Shown: one piece after another, positions 6,946 to 15,200 of the stretch | Position numbering within the stretch: the first letter of the stretch is position 1 | How the letters are laid out: each line of letters starts with the position of its first letter | Source: an uncultured Ruminococcus sp. | GTDB taxonomy: Bacteria; Bacillota; Clostridia; Oscillospirales; Ruminococcaceae | Length of the DNA: 19,881 nucleotides | Direction of reading: 5' to 3' | Assembly: GCA_937910385.1 (NCBI GenBank) | Contig: CALEPT010000037.1 | Span: 1-19,881, forward strand | The notes under the pieces: model-generated | The model's database searches: none | What the model was told of the DNA's origin: nothing | Seen by the model: only the letters and a program-made list of their open reading frames with translations | Made by a program: the position numbers and the translations under genes

Positions 6946-7944
6946 ATGGACGAGAAAAGAAAAGTAACGCAGGACGAGCTTGAATCAACGGAATTCATGC
7001 ATAATAAATGGAGCGAGGATGAAAAATGCGGAGATCGAGCTGTTTTCGAGAATTGCTCCTTCGAGAGATTATCATTCAAAAATATGCAGTTCAACAGTGC
7101 TGCGTTCAGGAACTGCGAATTCAGGCTCTGTGATATGACAGATGCAGGTATGTGCTTCGCCGAGCTTAATAATGTGAAGTTCAGCGGCTGTGACTGCACC
7201 ATGTTTACTGCCGAAGAAGCAGCATTCAGAAACGTTACATTCGATAAATGTGACCTCAAAAGTGCTGTTTTTACGCATAGTTCGCTGAGGAATATCGCAT
7301 TCGATAAGTGTGAGACTGACGGCATGAGTATGCAGAACTGTTATGAGCTCCCCGAAGCAGAGATCATAAGGGTATCTCCGGAGGACCTGCGTAAGATGAA
7401 TGACAAGGAAGGACTTATCCTTCAGGGCTGCGGCGGAGATCTTCAGGAATGGGCTGACGGTATAAACTCAGCACTTATCGATTCAGATATCCTGAGATCA
7501 CCGTTCGATAGGCTCTATGTCTTTGAGAATGAAGGAATTACTAATATAATGTTCCCCTTTGAAGATGTTGAGCTTGATGTCGGAAAGCTGGCAATGTGGC
7601 GTTTGCAGACTCATGAGCAGTTCGGCGGAACTTGGCTTTCAGACTATGTCCCCAACAGGCTCGGCGGTTTTATCGAGGAACAGCCTGCACAGGAGCAGAA
7701 AAAGCCCGACTGTCCGCTTATCGGCGAAGATTCAAACATTTTTAACCTCATGGGAATAGCTTCAAAAACTCTCAAGAGGAACGGCATGGCTGAACAGGCT
7801 AAGGAGATGTGTGAACGCATCACATCATCTGGCGACTACAATAAGGCGCTCTGCATTATAGGAGAATATGTCAATATTACGTCAGTTGACGATGACGAAC
7901 CGGAAGAAAGTGAGGATGAAGAAATGGAGGTAACGATGAGTTAA
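6946..7944 (+). CDS. Pentapeptide-repeat-like protein with ICE-associated C-terminal domains
   Basis: 332 residues. Residues 28-130 have Phe/Leu roughly every five positions (AVFENCSFERLSFKNMQFNS and following), consistent with a pentapeptide-repeat beta-helix. Residues 157-241 (LILQGCGGDLQEW, then LYVFENEGITNIMFPFEDVELD, QFGGTWLSDYVPNRLGGF) and 254-312 (DCPLIGEDSNIFNLMG, AKEMCERITSSGDYNKAL, IIGEYVNIT) look like two conserved modules that I associate with proteins of Firmicute conjugative elements, without a known function. Pentapeptide helices can mimic DNA, as in Qnr/MfpA, so an anti-restriction or DNA-mimic role is possible but unproven. The acidic tail ends EEMEVTMS. GGAGGTG precedes the ATG, which is two bases after the previous stop codon. 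Confidence 0.8.
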   Translation: MDEKRKVTQDELESTEFMHNKWSEDEKCGDRAVFENCSFERLSFKNMQFNSAAFRNCEFRLCDMTDAGMCFAELNNVKFSGCDCTMFTAEEAAFRNVTFDKCDLKSAVFTHSSLRNIAFDKCETDGMSMQNCYELPEAEIIRVSPEDLRKMNDKEGLILQGCGGDLQEWADGINSALIDSDILRSPFDRLYVFENEGITNIMFPFEDVELDVGKLAMWRLQTHEQFGGTWLSDYVPNRLGGFIEEQPAQEQKKPDCPLIGEDSNIFNLMGIASKTLKRNGMAEQAKEMCERITSSGDYNKALCIIGEYVNITSVDDDEPEESEDEEMEVTMS

Positions 7945-7961
7945 CTCCGGAAAGGAGTATA

Positions 7962-9005
7962 ATGGGAGGCATTATTACCACAGGGTGCGAACCTCCGATA
8001 CCGTGGATCGGCGGTAAAACGGTACTCCTTCCCGTCATAAAGCGGATAATCCCCGAAGGACAGAATAAATTCGTGGACGTATTCGGCGGCGGAGGCTCGG
8101 TATCGCTTTCGGGCAAGTACGCACCCATTCAGATATATAACGACTATAACCAGCACCTGACGAATTTCTATACCATTATCAAGACTCGATGTCGGGATCT
8201 TGTAAACGCTTTCGCAGGTGCATTCGGAAAAGACGGCAAGCTCGTTGAAGAGATCGAACAACGTATATTTGCGAATATACGCGATCAATTCAATGCTTGC
8301 TGTCTTGTTTTTTACAGAGCTGACACATTCGAGGAATTCTATGACTCTATCCTTAAAATGCTCAATAAAGCAGGCAGTATTCAGGATAAACAGCATGTCT
8401 GGATGAATTCAATGCTGGCATGGGAGCTGTATAAGAAAAGGGAAAAAGATCCTGAACTCTTCGACGCTCTCCTGTTCCTCATATTAATGAAGTGCAGCTT
8501 CTCTGCTACAGGAAAGAGCTGGGCTTGTAAGGGTACAAATGCTGAAACAGCCATTCGCCTCATTAACGAAGCATCAAGGGTATTACAGCACATTGCAGTG
8601 GATAACAGAGATTGTCTTGATATAATAAGGCTTCACGACAGTCCCACGACCATATTTTACTGTGATCCGCCGTACTACATGGCGGAGAAATGCTACAGCG
8701 GAGTTCCGCTTTTCGGCGATATGATGCATAAAGCACTTCATGATGCACTCCTGAAGTGCAAGGCAAAGGTCATAATTTCATATAACGAATGTGATTTCAT
8801 AGATGAACTTTATTCAGAAGACAAATGGTTCATAATGCGGCTGGACAGACCGCACAGTATGCTCCTGCACAGTAATCCGGGAGCAGTTTATCATGAAGTT
8901 GTAATTGCAAATTTCGATATTTTTGAAATGTACTATGGCAACGGACAGCTCACTCTGATGGATATGTCCGATACCATAAACGAAGAAGGGAGAATAATCT
9001 TATGA
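7962..9005 (+). CDS. D12-class N6-adenine DNA methyltransferase, orphan
   Basis: 347 residues. It methylates N6 of adenine using S-adenosylmethionine. It has the PWIGGKT entry segment (14-20) typical of Dam/D12 enzymes, motif I VDVFGGGGSVSL (38-49) for cofactor binding, and motif IV DPPYY (235-239), the catalytic element. The length is longer than Dam (about 280), with the extra sequence in the middle (about 85-190), probably the recognition domain. No cognate endonuclease is nearby. The AAAGGAG RBS sits only 4 nt from the ATG and lies in the arm of a small ACTCC/GGAGT hairpin, which could dampen initiation. The stop overlaps the next start (ATGA). Confidence 0.93.
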   Translation: MGGIITTGCEPPIPWIGGKTVLLPVIKRIIPEGQNKFVDVFGGGGSVSLSGKYAPIQIYNDYNQHLTNFYTIIKTRCRDLVNAFAGAFGKDGKLVEEIEQRIFANIRDQFNACCLVFYRADTFEEFYDSILKMLNKAGSIQDKQHVWMNSMLAWELYKKREKDPELFDALLFLILMKCSFSATGKSWACKGTNAETAIRLINEASRVLQHIAVDNRDCLDIIRLHDSPTTIFYCDPPYYMAEKCYSGVPLFGDMMHKALHDALLKCKAKVIISYNECDFIDELYSEDKWFIMRLDRPHSMLLHSNPGAVYHEVVIANFDIFEMYYGNGQLTLMDMSDTINEEGRIIL

Positions 9006-9268
9006 AAAGAGTATTATCAACACAGGCTATAATGGCTAACGGAAAAACAACGTATACAGGACTCTTCACAAGTGAAGGTATTCCTGCGGAAGTCGAGCTC
9101 GTCTGCGTAAACGGAAACGCCTGCTTATCGGTAACTATCCCCGAAGATGATGAGGAAGAATACGTGGGCAGACCGCTTACAGAGGACGAGATCGAGGCGA
9201 TATGCAGGAACTACGGGAACTGCGATGATTGTCCGCTCTATAACTACTGCGATGAGGAGATGATGTGA
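9002..9268 (+). CDS. 88-residue protein with C-x5-C-x2-C-x5-C cluster
   Basis: The family is not recognised. It overlaps the adenine methyltransferase by ATGA, so it should be co-translated. Residues 1-50 suggest a small beta-rich domain (STQAIMANGKTTYTG, AEVELVCVNGNACLSV). After an acidic stretch, the C-terminus carries C-RNYGN-C-DD-C-PLYNY-C, a symmetrical four-cysteine motif fit for binding one zinc ion or an Fe-S cluster. The protein ends CDEEMM; the acidic-then-Met ending may be related to the tail motif of its neighbours but is too short to claim. Confidence 0.75.
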   Translation: MKRVLSTQAIMANGKTTYTGLFTSEGIPAEVELVCVNGNACLSVTIPEDDEEEYVGRPLTEDEIEAICRNYGNCDDCPLYNYCDEEMM

Positions 9269-9269
9269 T

Positions 9270-10652
9270 ATGGTGCCAATATATAAGTATTCGGCAGAAA
9301 CTGCAAGATATGAAAACGAGCTTACGGACTACCGTGAAAGCAAGAGATGGAACATCAGGTGCAAGGAGGCTATTGAAGAAGCCATCCGCACTCATTTTGA
9401 CGGTATGCACCTTGATACCAGCTGTGTCAGCGATATATTCGATGAATTCGGATATGACCGCACAATGTGGGTACTTGCGGCAACCGTTAAGAATAAGAGC
9501 TTCGACGGCAGATTCTCGAGCATCAACAAGGGCTGGGCTCGCACAATTATCCCGTCACACCTTGATAAATACGAGTTCGATGAGTACGCAGTGCAGTCGC
9601 ATCCTGCGGTGCTTAACGGCTTTATCGACAGTGTAAGAGCTGAATATGAGGCTCTGGGACTCCTATCCTCTGAGGAATGCATGAAGGATAGCTACAAGGA
9701 GGACTATACCAATAAGCTGCTCATTCTCCGTCCTGAGATACTTAGGGATGAGTCAAGAAAGCCTGCATTCCAGTATTTTTATGCTGAGAACGGCTTTGGC
9801 TGTGATCCGAACAGCATAGGCAGAAAGGTATTCGGAACCTTCATTGCCGACGGAGAGAAGTCTCACTTCTCCAGAGGTGACTTCATTGGTATTGCAGACA
9901 AGGAAAAGCTTCCTGAATGGGCTTCAAAACGACTTGAAGCAATATCCGCTCCTAAAATGAAGGTCCGTATCTATCAGATCAATGCCGAAAAGGATATGAA
10001 GGATCTTGAATTCAGGGACTTCGACTTCGCGATGAGCAAGGGCGGTGTGGATCCGGGCATATATCAGCAGGTCTACGGTGGCATTGCCTATGCAAATAAC
10101 CTTGAAGAACTCTTCATGCAGTGCAATACAGGCAATTCGCCGCTCGGCTTTTGCGGACATTCAATGTCCGTCAGCGACGTAGTGGAGATTTGTGAAGGTA
10201 AGGACAGCGGCTTCTACTTCGTGGACAGCATAGGTTTTAAGAGGCTTGATGACTTCGATGTATCTCAGACAGATCATGAAGACCTCATGAAGGTGGTAAT
10301 TCTTGAAAATGACAGAGAACCATACAAGGCTGAGATACGCAAGGATATCCATGCGATGCAGAGCATAGTCGGAGGCCTTATCGAACCAGTATACTTTGAA
10401 GAAGACGGCGATGCACTTTGTTTCTGCAATGAAGAATTCCTGCTCAATGACTCTGCCCCGAACAGAGTCATAGGCAACACCCTTATTCACGGTACTTGCT
10501 TTATCTGCGGCGACGGTTACAATGACGAAGGAGAGCGTGACTCCTGCACTCTGACCGACGAACAGGTAGATAAGTATATACAGATGTTTCCACAGTCGGT
10601 GGTAGAGATATCGCCCGAGGAAGACATCGGAATGACAATGATAAGCTTTTAA
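9270..10652 (+). CDS. Polyvalent protein: DUF3849 - YodL - DUF3846
   Basis: 460 residues with three recognisable modules. Residues 1-127 are DUF3849-like (PIYKYSAETARYE, CKEAIEEAI, FGYDRTMWVLAATV, FDGRFSSINKGWA, a SHP segment). Residues about 148-222 form a linker module with GRKVFGTFIADGE and RGDFIGIADKEKLPEWA. Residues 231-328 are YodL-like (IYQINAEKDMKDLEFRDFD, then GHSMSVSDVVEI and FYFVDSIGFKRL). Residues 340-442 are DUF3846-like (EPYKAEI, IVGGLIEPVYFEEDGDALCFCNEE, PNRVIGNTLIHGT). These domains recur in varying order in conjugative elements and phages, and their biochemical roles are unknown. The tail EEDIGMTMISF carries the Met-rich motif. The start follows the previous stop by one base, with GAGGAG upstream. 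Confidence 0.88.
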   Translation: MVPIYKYSAETARYENELTDYRESKRWNIRCKEAIEEAIRTHFDGMHLDTSCVSDIFDEFGYDRTMWVLAATVKNKSFDGRFSSINKGWARTIIPSHLDKYEFDEYAVQSHPAVLNGFIDSVRAEYEALGLLSSEECMKDSYKEDYTNKLLILRPEILRDESRKPAFQYFYAENGFGCDPNSIGRKVFGTFIADGEKSHFSRGDFIGIADKEKLPEWASKRLEAISAPKMKVRIYQINAEKDMKDLEFRDFDFAMSKGGVDPGIYQQVYGGIAYANNLEELFMQCNTGNSPLGFCGHSMSVSDVVEICEGKDSGFYFVDSIGFKRLDDFDVSQTDHEDLMKVVILENDREPYKAEIRKDIHAMQSIVGGLIEPVYFEEDGDALCFCNEEFLLNDSAPNRVIGNTLIHGTCFICGDGYNDEGERDSCTLTDEQVDKYIQMFPQSVVEISPEEDIGMTMISF

Positions 10653-10671
10653 TGCTGAAAGGAGAAGAATT

Positions 10672-11037
10672 ATGAAAGTAAACGCAAAGATCACTAAGAT
10701 CATCGACAAGCCTGATTCATCCATCAAGGCATTCGCAAGCGTAACGCTTGACGGCTACTTTGCTGTACACGGTGTTAAGGTGTGCGAGGGCGAAAAGGGA
10801 CTCTTTGTCTCAATGCCTTCCACCTCTTACACTAACAGCAGCGGCGAGACAAAGTATCGTGATACCTTCCATCCCATTACCAAGGGATCTCGTGAAGCTC
10901 TGACTCAGGCTGTACTCGACAAGTACGACGAGGCACTTTCTCAGACTCAGGACGAAGGTATCGAGATACAGGACCTGCCCGAGGATGAGGAAGATGAACT
11001 CGAAGAACCGGAGCCTGAACCCGAAATGTCTATGTGA
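10672..11037 (+). CDS. SpoVG-like nucleic-acid-binding protein with acidic tail
   Basis: 121 residues. Residues 1-70 match SpoVG: a beta strand start (VNAKITKI), then ASVTLDGYFAVHGVKVCEG, the G-LFVSMPS segment, and YRDTFHPIT. SpoVG proteins are small dimers that bind DNA and RNA and act as pleiotropic regulators; copies on mobile elements are common. Chromosomal SpoVG is shorter (about 95 residues). Here an Asp/Glu/Pro-rich extension (about 95-117) is added, ending PEMSM, the sharpest example of the shared tail. A good AAAGGAG RBS lies 8 nt before the ATG. It is the last gene before a 115-nt gap. Confidence 0.88.
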   Translation: MKVNAKITKIIDKPDSSIKAFASVTLDGYFAVHGVKVCEGEKGLFVSMPSTSYTNSSGETKYRDTFHPITKGSREALTQAVLDKYDEALSQTQDEGIEIQDLPEDEEDELEEPEPEPEMSM

Positions 11038-11116
11038 ACATTGTCGGAAATCGGGCGGTGCGTATAGGTGAAAAAGTAGAAAAATCAACTTAGGTATGGA
11101 TTTTTGAAAAGCGGTG

Positions 11117-11125
11117 TGGTATAGT
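11117..11125 (+). promoter_or_regulatory. Extended -10 promoter of the lipoprotein gene
   Basis: TG at 11117-11118, one base, then TATAGT at 11120-11125 form an extended -10 element, similar in sequence to the promoter at 3268-3296. The -35 region is weak: TTGAAA at 11104 is too close. It sits 27 nt before the lipoprotein start codon and within the 115-nt intergenic gap, which holds nothing else I can identify. Confidence 0.5.
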
Positions 11126-11152
11126 AGGATAAAAAAAGAGGAGGTCAGCCAC

Positions 11153-12160
11153 ATGAAAAAGGTCATTACTAACCTACTCATATCCGCTATACTCACAGGC
11201 TGTGGTCATATCTCAGAAGATAGACCGTATGTCGCAGAGGAAACCACGACGGTTAGTCAGAATGCGGAAGAAAAAGCGGTAACAACAGCCTCAGATGCAA
11301 TAGATACGACTACTTCAGCAGTAACAGTTACGAGCGAGGTCGCAAGGAAGAAAAGCTCGCAGTCGGTAACTGAGAAGACTGCTGAGAGTGTGACAACAGC
11401 AGCCGCAAATATTCAGCCTAAGAAGGATAACACTAAGTCTCATACCGCACAGGATAACAAAGCACCGGAGGTGCAGAGGAACGAAATCAAAACTACAACA
11501 AAAGCCCAGACTTTGCCTCCAAGGTCAACTACAGCTCCTACGGTAAAGGAGAATAAGACTACAACAACTGTACGCACATCTTCTCCGGTGGTCACTACAA
11601 AAGCTCCACCGGTAGTAACTCAGCCGCCAAAACAAACGGAACTACCAAGACAGACCGAACCACCAAGGCAAACAGAACCACCAAGGCAAACAGAACCGCC
11701 AGCCCCGAAACAGCAGATACTGGATTACGACAGTCTGAATGACCAGATGCAGACCTTCATAGACGGCTATGACATAGATTATGACTGGCTGTACGATAAA
11801 GGAAAAAATCTGAGTCATGACGGTACTGACTACGGTAAGGCTGTGGCAGTATGTAACGAGGCTGAAAGCCTTGGAGGTGTAAACTGTATCAACTACGCTA
11901 TAAACGCTTACTTCATGGCGCAAGGTGCAGGACTGGAATGCTATATAGCCAGATCATCAGACTATGACTGGTATGGTCATGTAGCAAACATAATCAAACT
12001 TGACGGCAAATGGTACTATATGGAGCCTATGGGAGATGTTGTAGGATCGCCGACCTCATGTCCGAGTGGTGGAATACCATATCCTAATGGACTGGATATA
12101 GTCACAGACATCTACGACAACAGAAAAGACGTAACAGTCGAAAGCGACTGGTACAAGTAA
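11153..12160 (+). CDS. Thr-rich lipoprotein with transglutaminase-like domain
   Basis: 335 residues from ATG 11153, preceded by GAGGAGGT seven nt upstream; an earlier GTG in frame is inside the promoter and rejected. A short signal peptide ends in the lipobox L-T-G-C (Cys17), so it should be lipid-anchored on the outer face of the membrane. Residues about 25-190 are a Thr/Ser/Pro-rich low-complexity linker that includes four near-copies of QTEPPR. Residues about 195-335 hold a compact domain with GVNCINYA (Cys245), GHVANII (His276) and YYMEP (Glu291). The order and spacing fit a transglutaminase-like Cys-His-acid triad, with Glu where Asp is usual. Its substrate is unknown; it may act on the cell wall or surface proteins. 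It has its own promoter and a terminator, so it is monocistronic. Confidence 0.8.
   Translation: MKKVITNLLISAILTGCGHISEDRPYVAEETTTVSQNAEEKAVTTASDAIDTTTSAVTVTSEVARKKSSQSVTEKTAESVTTAAANIQPKKDNTKSHTAQDNKAPEVQRNEIKTTTKAQTLPPRSTTAPTVKENKTTTTVRTSSPVVTTKAPPVVTQPPKQTELPRQTEPPRQTEPPRQTEPPAPKQQILDYDSLNDQMQTFIDGYDIDYDWLYDKGKNLSHDGTDYGKAVAVCNEAESLGGVNCINYAINAYFMAQGAGLECYIARSSDYDWYGHVANIIKLDGKWYYMEPMGDVVGSPTSCPSGGIPYPNGLDIVTDIYDNRKDVTVESDWYK
11630..11699 (+). repeat. Tandem 18-bp repeats coding QTEPPR
   Basis: About four tandem units of 18 bp (core accaaggcaaacagaacc) encode the repeated hexapeptide QTEPPR (first copy QTELPR) in the lipoprotein linker. The last two units are nearly identical in DNA, so copy number may vary between strains. 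Confidence 0.75.
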
Positions 12161-12171
12161 GAATCATGGAC

Positions 12172-12199
12172 GGAGCCGAGAGATCGGCTCCTATTTTTT
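12172..12199 (+). terminator. Rho-independent terminator after the lipoprotein gene
   Basis: A perfect 8-bp stem GGAGCCGA (12172-12179) / TCGGCTCC (12184-12191) closes on a GAGA tetraloop and is followed by TATTTTTT. It ends only 19 nt before the adhesin start codon, so it may also gate transcription into the adhesin-sortase genes. Confidence 0.93.
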
Positions 12200-12218
12200 A
12201 TGAAAGGAAAAAGAATAT

Positions 12219-15200
12219 ATGACAAAGAACAACAATTTAATCAGAAAGCTCGGCGCAGGACTTATGGCAAGTCTCTGCGCTGTTTCTATGTTAGCGACTC
12301 CCATGACCGGAATGCTCTCTGCGAGTGCAGCAAGCACAGCAACAGAGAATGATGCATTTCCTTCTGCAGATGAGGTAATCGCTCAGGCAGCAACACTCCT
12401 CGGCTCCCCCTACGGCTGGGGATTCAAGGGATATACAGGTGTATATTATCAGGGCAGCTATTCTCCGCTCTCACTGGACTATGTCAGACAGCAGGGCGTT
12501 GACTGTTCCGGTCTCATCTACTATACTCTTGCTCATCTCGGATACAGCACGAGTGGTTTCAGCTGGAACAATCCTGTTCCTGTGGATACCCCTCACTGGC
12601 TGTCGGTGAATGATAACTGCACGATCACCTATAACGGTGTAACATCCAAGATCGACGTAGAGAAGGAAAACATTCCATATAAGGAGCGCCCCTATTGGGA
12701 ATGTGCAGACGGCTCTACTATTACGCCAGGTTCAGTAGTTATTGCAGATAACCTCAATGGTGAGGATCACTCATGGATATATATCGGCGAGTTCAATAAC
12801 CGTAACGAAGTTATCGCATACCTTAAGAAGATCGGAGTAAACGAGAGCTACATCAACAGCAATACTGTCGGCGACGGCAGCGGTGACGGTGGAACACACT
12901 GGAGGATTGAATCTAACGGCTCTCAGGGTTGCGTTATCAATAACCGCACAGACGGTAAGCAGGCAACGGCTCTGAATATGTTTGCATTCCGTGTATCCAA
13001 GACAGACGTGGAATTTTCTGTAACAAAGCTCGATAAGGACACTCAGATGGTCATCGGCAAGAGTCCTGTTGACAATTCCTCTGCTTTATACGGCGTATAC
13101 AAGGATAAGGAGTGCAAAAACAAGGTCGGTGAGATCACTATCGGCGAAAAGGGAAAAGGAACTATCAAGCTCCCAAGCGGCACCTACTACGCAAAGGAGA
13201 TAAAGGCTCCGACCGGATATGACCTTGATACTACTGTATATACACTCAAGTCAGGTCAGACTATTGACGTGCTCGAAGACAGAACCACAGGAAGAATCGT
13301 GATCAATAAAACTGCTGAAGACGGTATCGTTGGTGACAGAGAATTCAAGGTAACTGGTTCCGATGGCAGGTCATTTACAGCAAAGACCAATTCTTCCGGA
13401 AAAGCTGAAGTTTCAGGACTGTTTCTGTATGACATGAAAACAGGCAAGCCCATAACCTACAATGTATCTGAGGTCAATGTCGATACTCGATACATTGTCC
13501 CGAAGGCAAAGGATATAACCATTACCGAGGGAAATGCTGATCTCACAGTAGCTGTTGACTTTGAAAACGACCTTAAAAAGGGCAATATCAAGATCAACAA
13601 GCAGTCAGAGGATAATCAGAACGGCGACAGGACCTTCACGGTTACAGGCGGCGGTCAGACTTATACTCTGACAACTGCCAATGACGGTACGGCTATCCTT
13701 GCAAGTATTCCCGTTTATGACAGCAGCAACCAGCCCATCACCTATACTATCAGCGAGAAGGACGTTCCCGTGAGATATGTTGTTCCTGCTGATCAGACCG
13801 CTACCCTTACAGCAGACGCTACAGTCGATGTAAAGTTCGAGAATAAGCTGAAGAAGTTCACAGCTGAGATCACTAAGAAGGACAGCGAGAACATCACCGC
13901 ACAGGGCGATGCTACTCTTGCAGGTGCAACCTACGGACTTTATCATGACGGCGAGAGGATAGCTACCTACACTACTGATGAGAACGGACACTTCGTTACA
14001 GATGAGTTCGTATGCGGCAACTACACTCTTCAGGAGCTTACTCCCTCACAGGGTTATCAGCTCAATGACGAGATCTACAAGGTAGGTGCAGAGCCTCAGA
14101 ACTATAAGGTAGAGGTCAATCCTATCGCTCTTGACGTTACAGAGGATGTAGTAAAGGGCAAGGTATCGATCATTAAGCACAGCGATGACGGTACAACAGG
14201 AATCGAGACTCCCGAGGACGGTGCTGAGTTTGAGATTTACCTCAAGAATGCAGGCAGCTATGAGGACGCAAAGGAAACTGAACGTGACTATCTCATTACA
14301 GATGAAAACGGCTTTGCAGAGACAAAGGAACTCCCTTACGGAACATACACTGTTCACCAGACTACAGGCTGGAAGAACACAGAATTCGTTGAGGACTTCG
14401 ACGTTATCGTAGACGAAAACGGTAAGACCTATCCATATATCATCAACGATGCTGTTATCACAGCAAACATCAGAATCGTGAAGAAGGATGCTGAGACCGG
14501 CAAGGTTATCCCTGTATCCGGCATCGGCTTCAAGGTTTGGAGCGTTGACAATGAGAAGTACATTTCTCAGACAGTCAACTATCCTTCCGAGGAAACTATC
14601 GACACATTCTATACAAACGAAACAGGCACCCTTATGCTCCCCGGTGAGCTTGCATACGGCAATTATGAGCTCCATGAAGTAAAGGCTCCCACAGGATACT
14701 TCCTCAATGCAGAGCCTGTACCTTTCACAGTTGACGGAACAGAAAAGACTGTTGAGGTCGAGAAGTTCGATACTGCTCAGAAAGGCAGGATCTCAGTAAG
14801 CAAGCGTGGCGAGATCTTCAAGACAGTACAGGCTATCGGTCCTGCTATCCATACAAATGAAGACGGCGAAACAGAAACAGCAGGCTTTACAACCTATACA
14901 CCTGTTTTCGAGGAAGGCGGACTTGGCGGTGCTGAGTTCGAGGTCATAGCAGCCGAGGATATTTACACAGCAGACGGAACACTCAGAGCATCTGCCGGTG
15001 AGGTAGTTGCTGACATTATCACAGACAAGGACGGAAATGCTTCAACTGAGCCTCTCTACCTCGGCAAGTATGTTGTCAAGGAGAAAACTGCTCCCTATGG
15101 CTATGTACTGAATGATGAGGCAAAGGAAGTTGAACTCACCTACGCAGGACAGGAGGTTTCTATCACAGACGCTGTTAATAACACATTCAACAACGATTAT

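Noticed and set aside
9265..9636. A 123-codon forward frame overlapping the DUF3849 gene
   Set aside because: It reads as basic, low-complexity sequence out of frame with a gene that has three recognisable domains.
10161..10727. A 188-codon antisense frame
   Set aside because: It mirrors the YodL/DUF3846 and SpoVG-coding sequence, has no RBS and no family match.
11041..11110. An intrinsic terminator after the SpoVG-like gene
   Set aside because: CCCGA/TCGGG and AATGT/ACATT can pair, but the stems are offset and no T-run follows.
11114..11152. GTG 11114 as the lipoprotein start
   Set aside because: It overlaps the extended -10 element and would bury the signal peptide and lipobox. ATG 11153 has a strong RBS.
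11630..11699. CRISPR-like array
   Set aside because: The 18-bp units are contiguous without spacers, in frame, and encode a proline-rich linker.
14046..14675. A 209-codon antisense frame in the adhesin (similarly 15561-16265)
   Set aside because: Long antisense frames arise from the biased codon use of Cna-B repeats; no RBS or recognisable domain is present.
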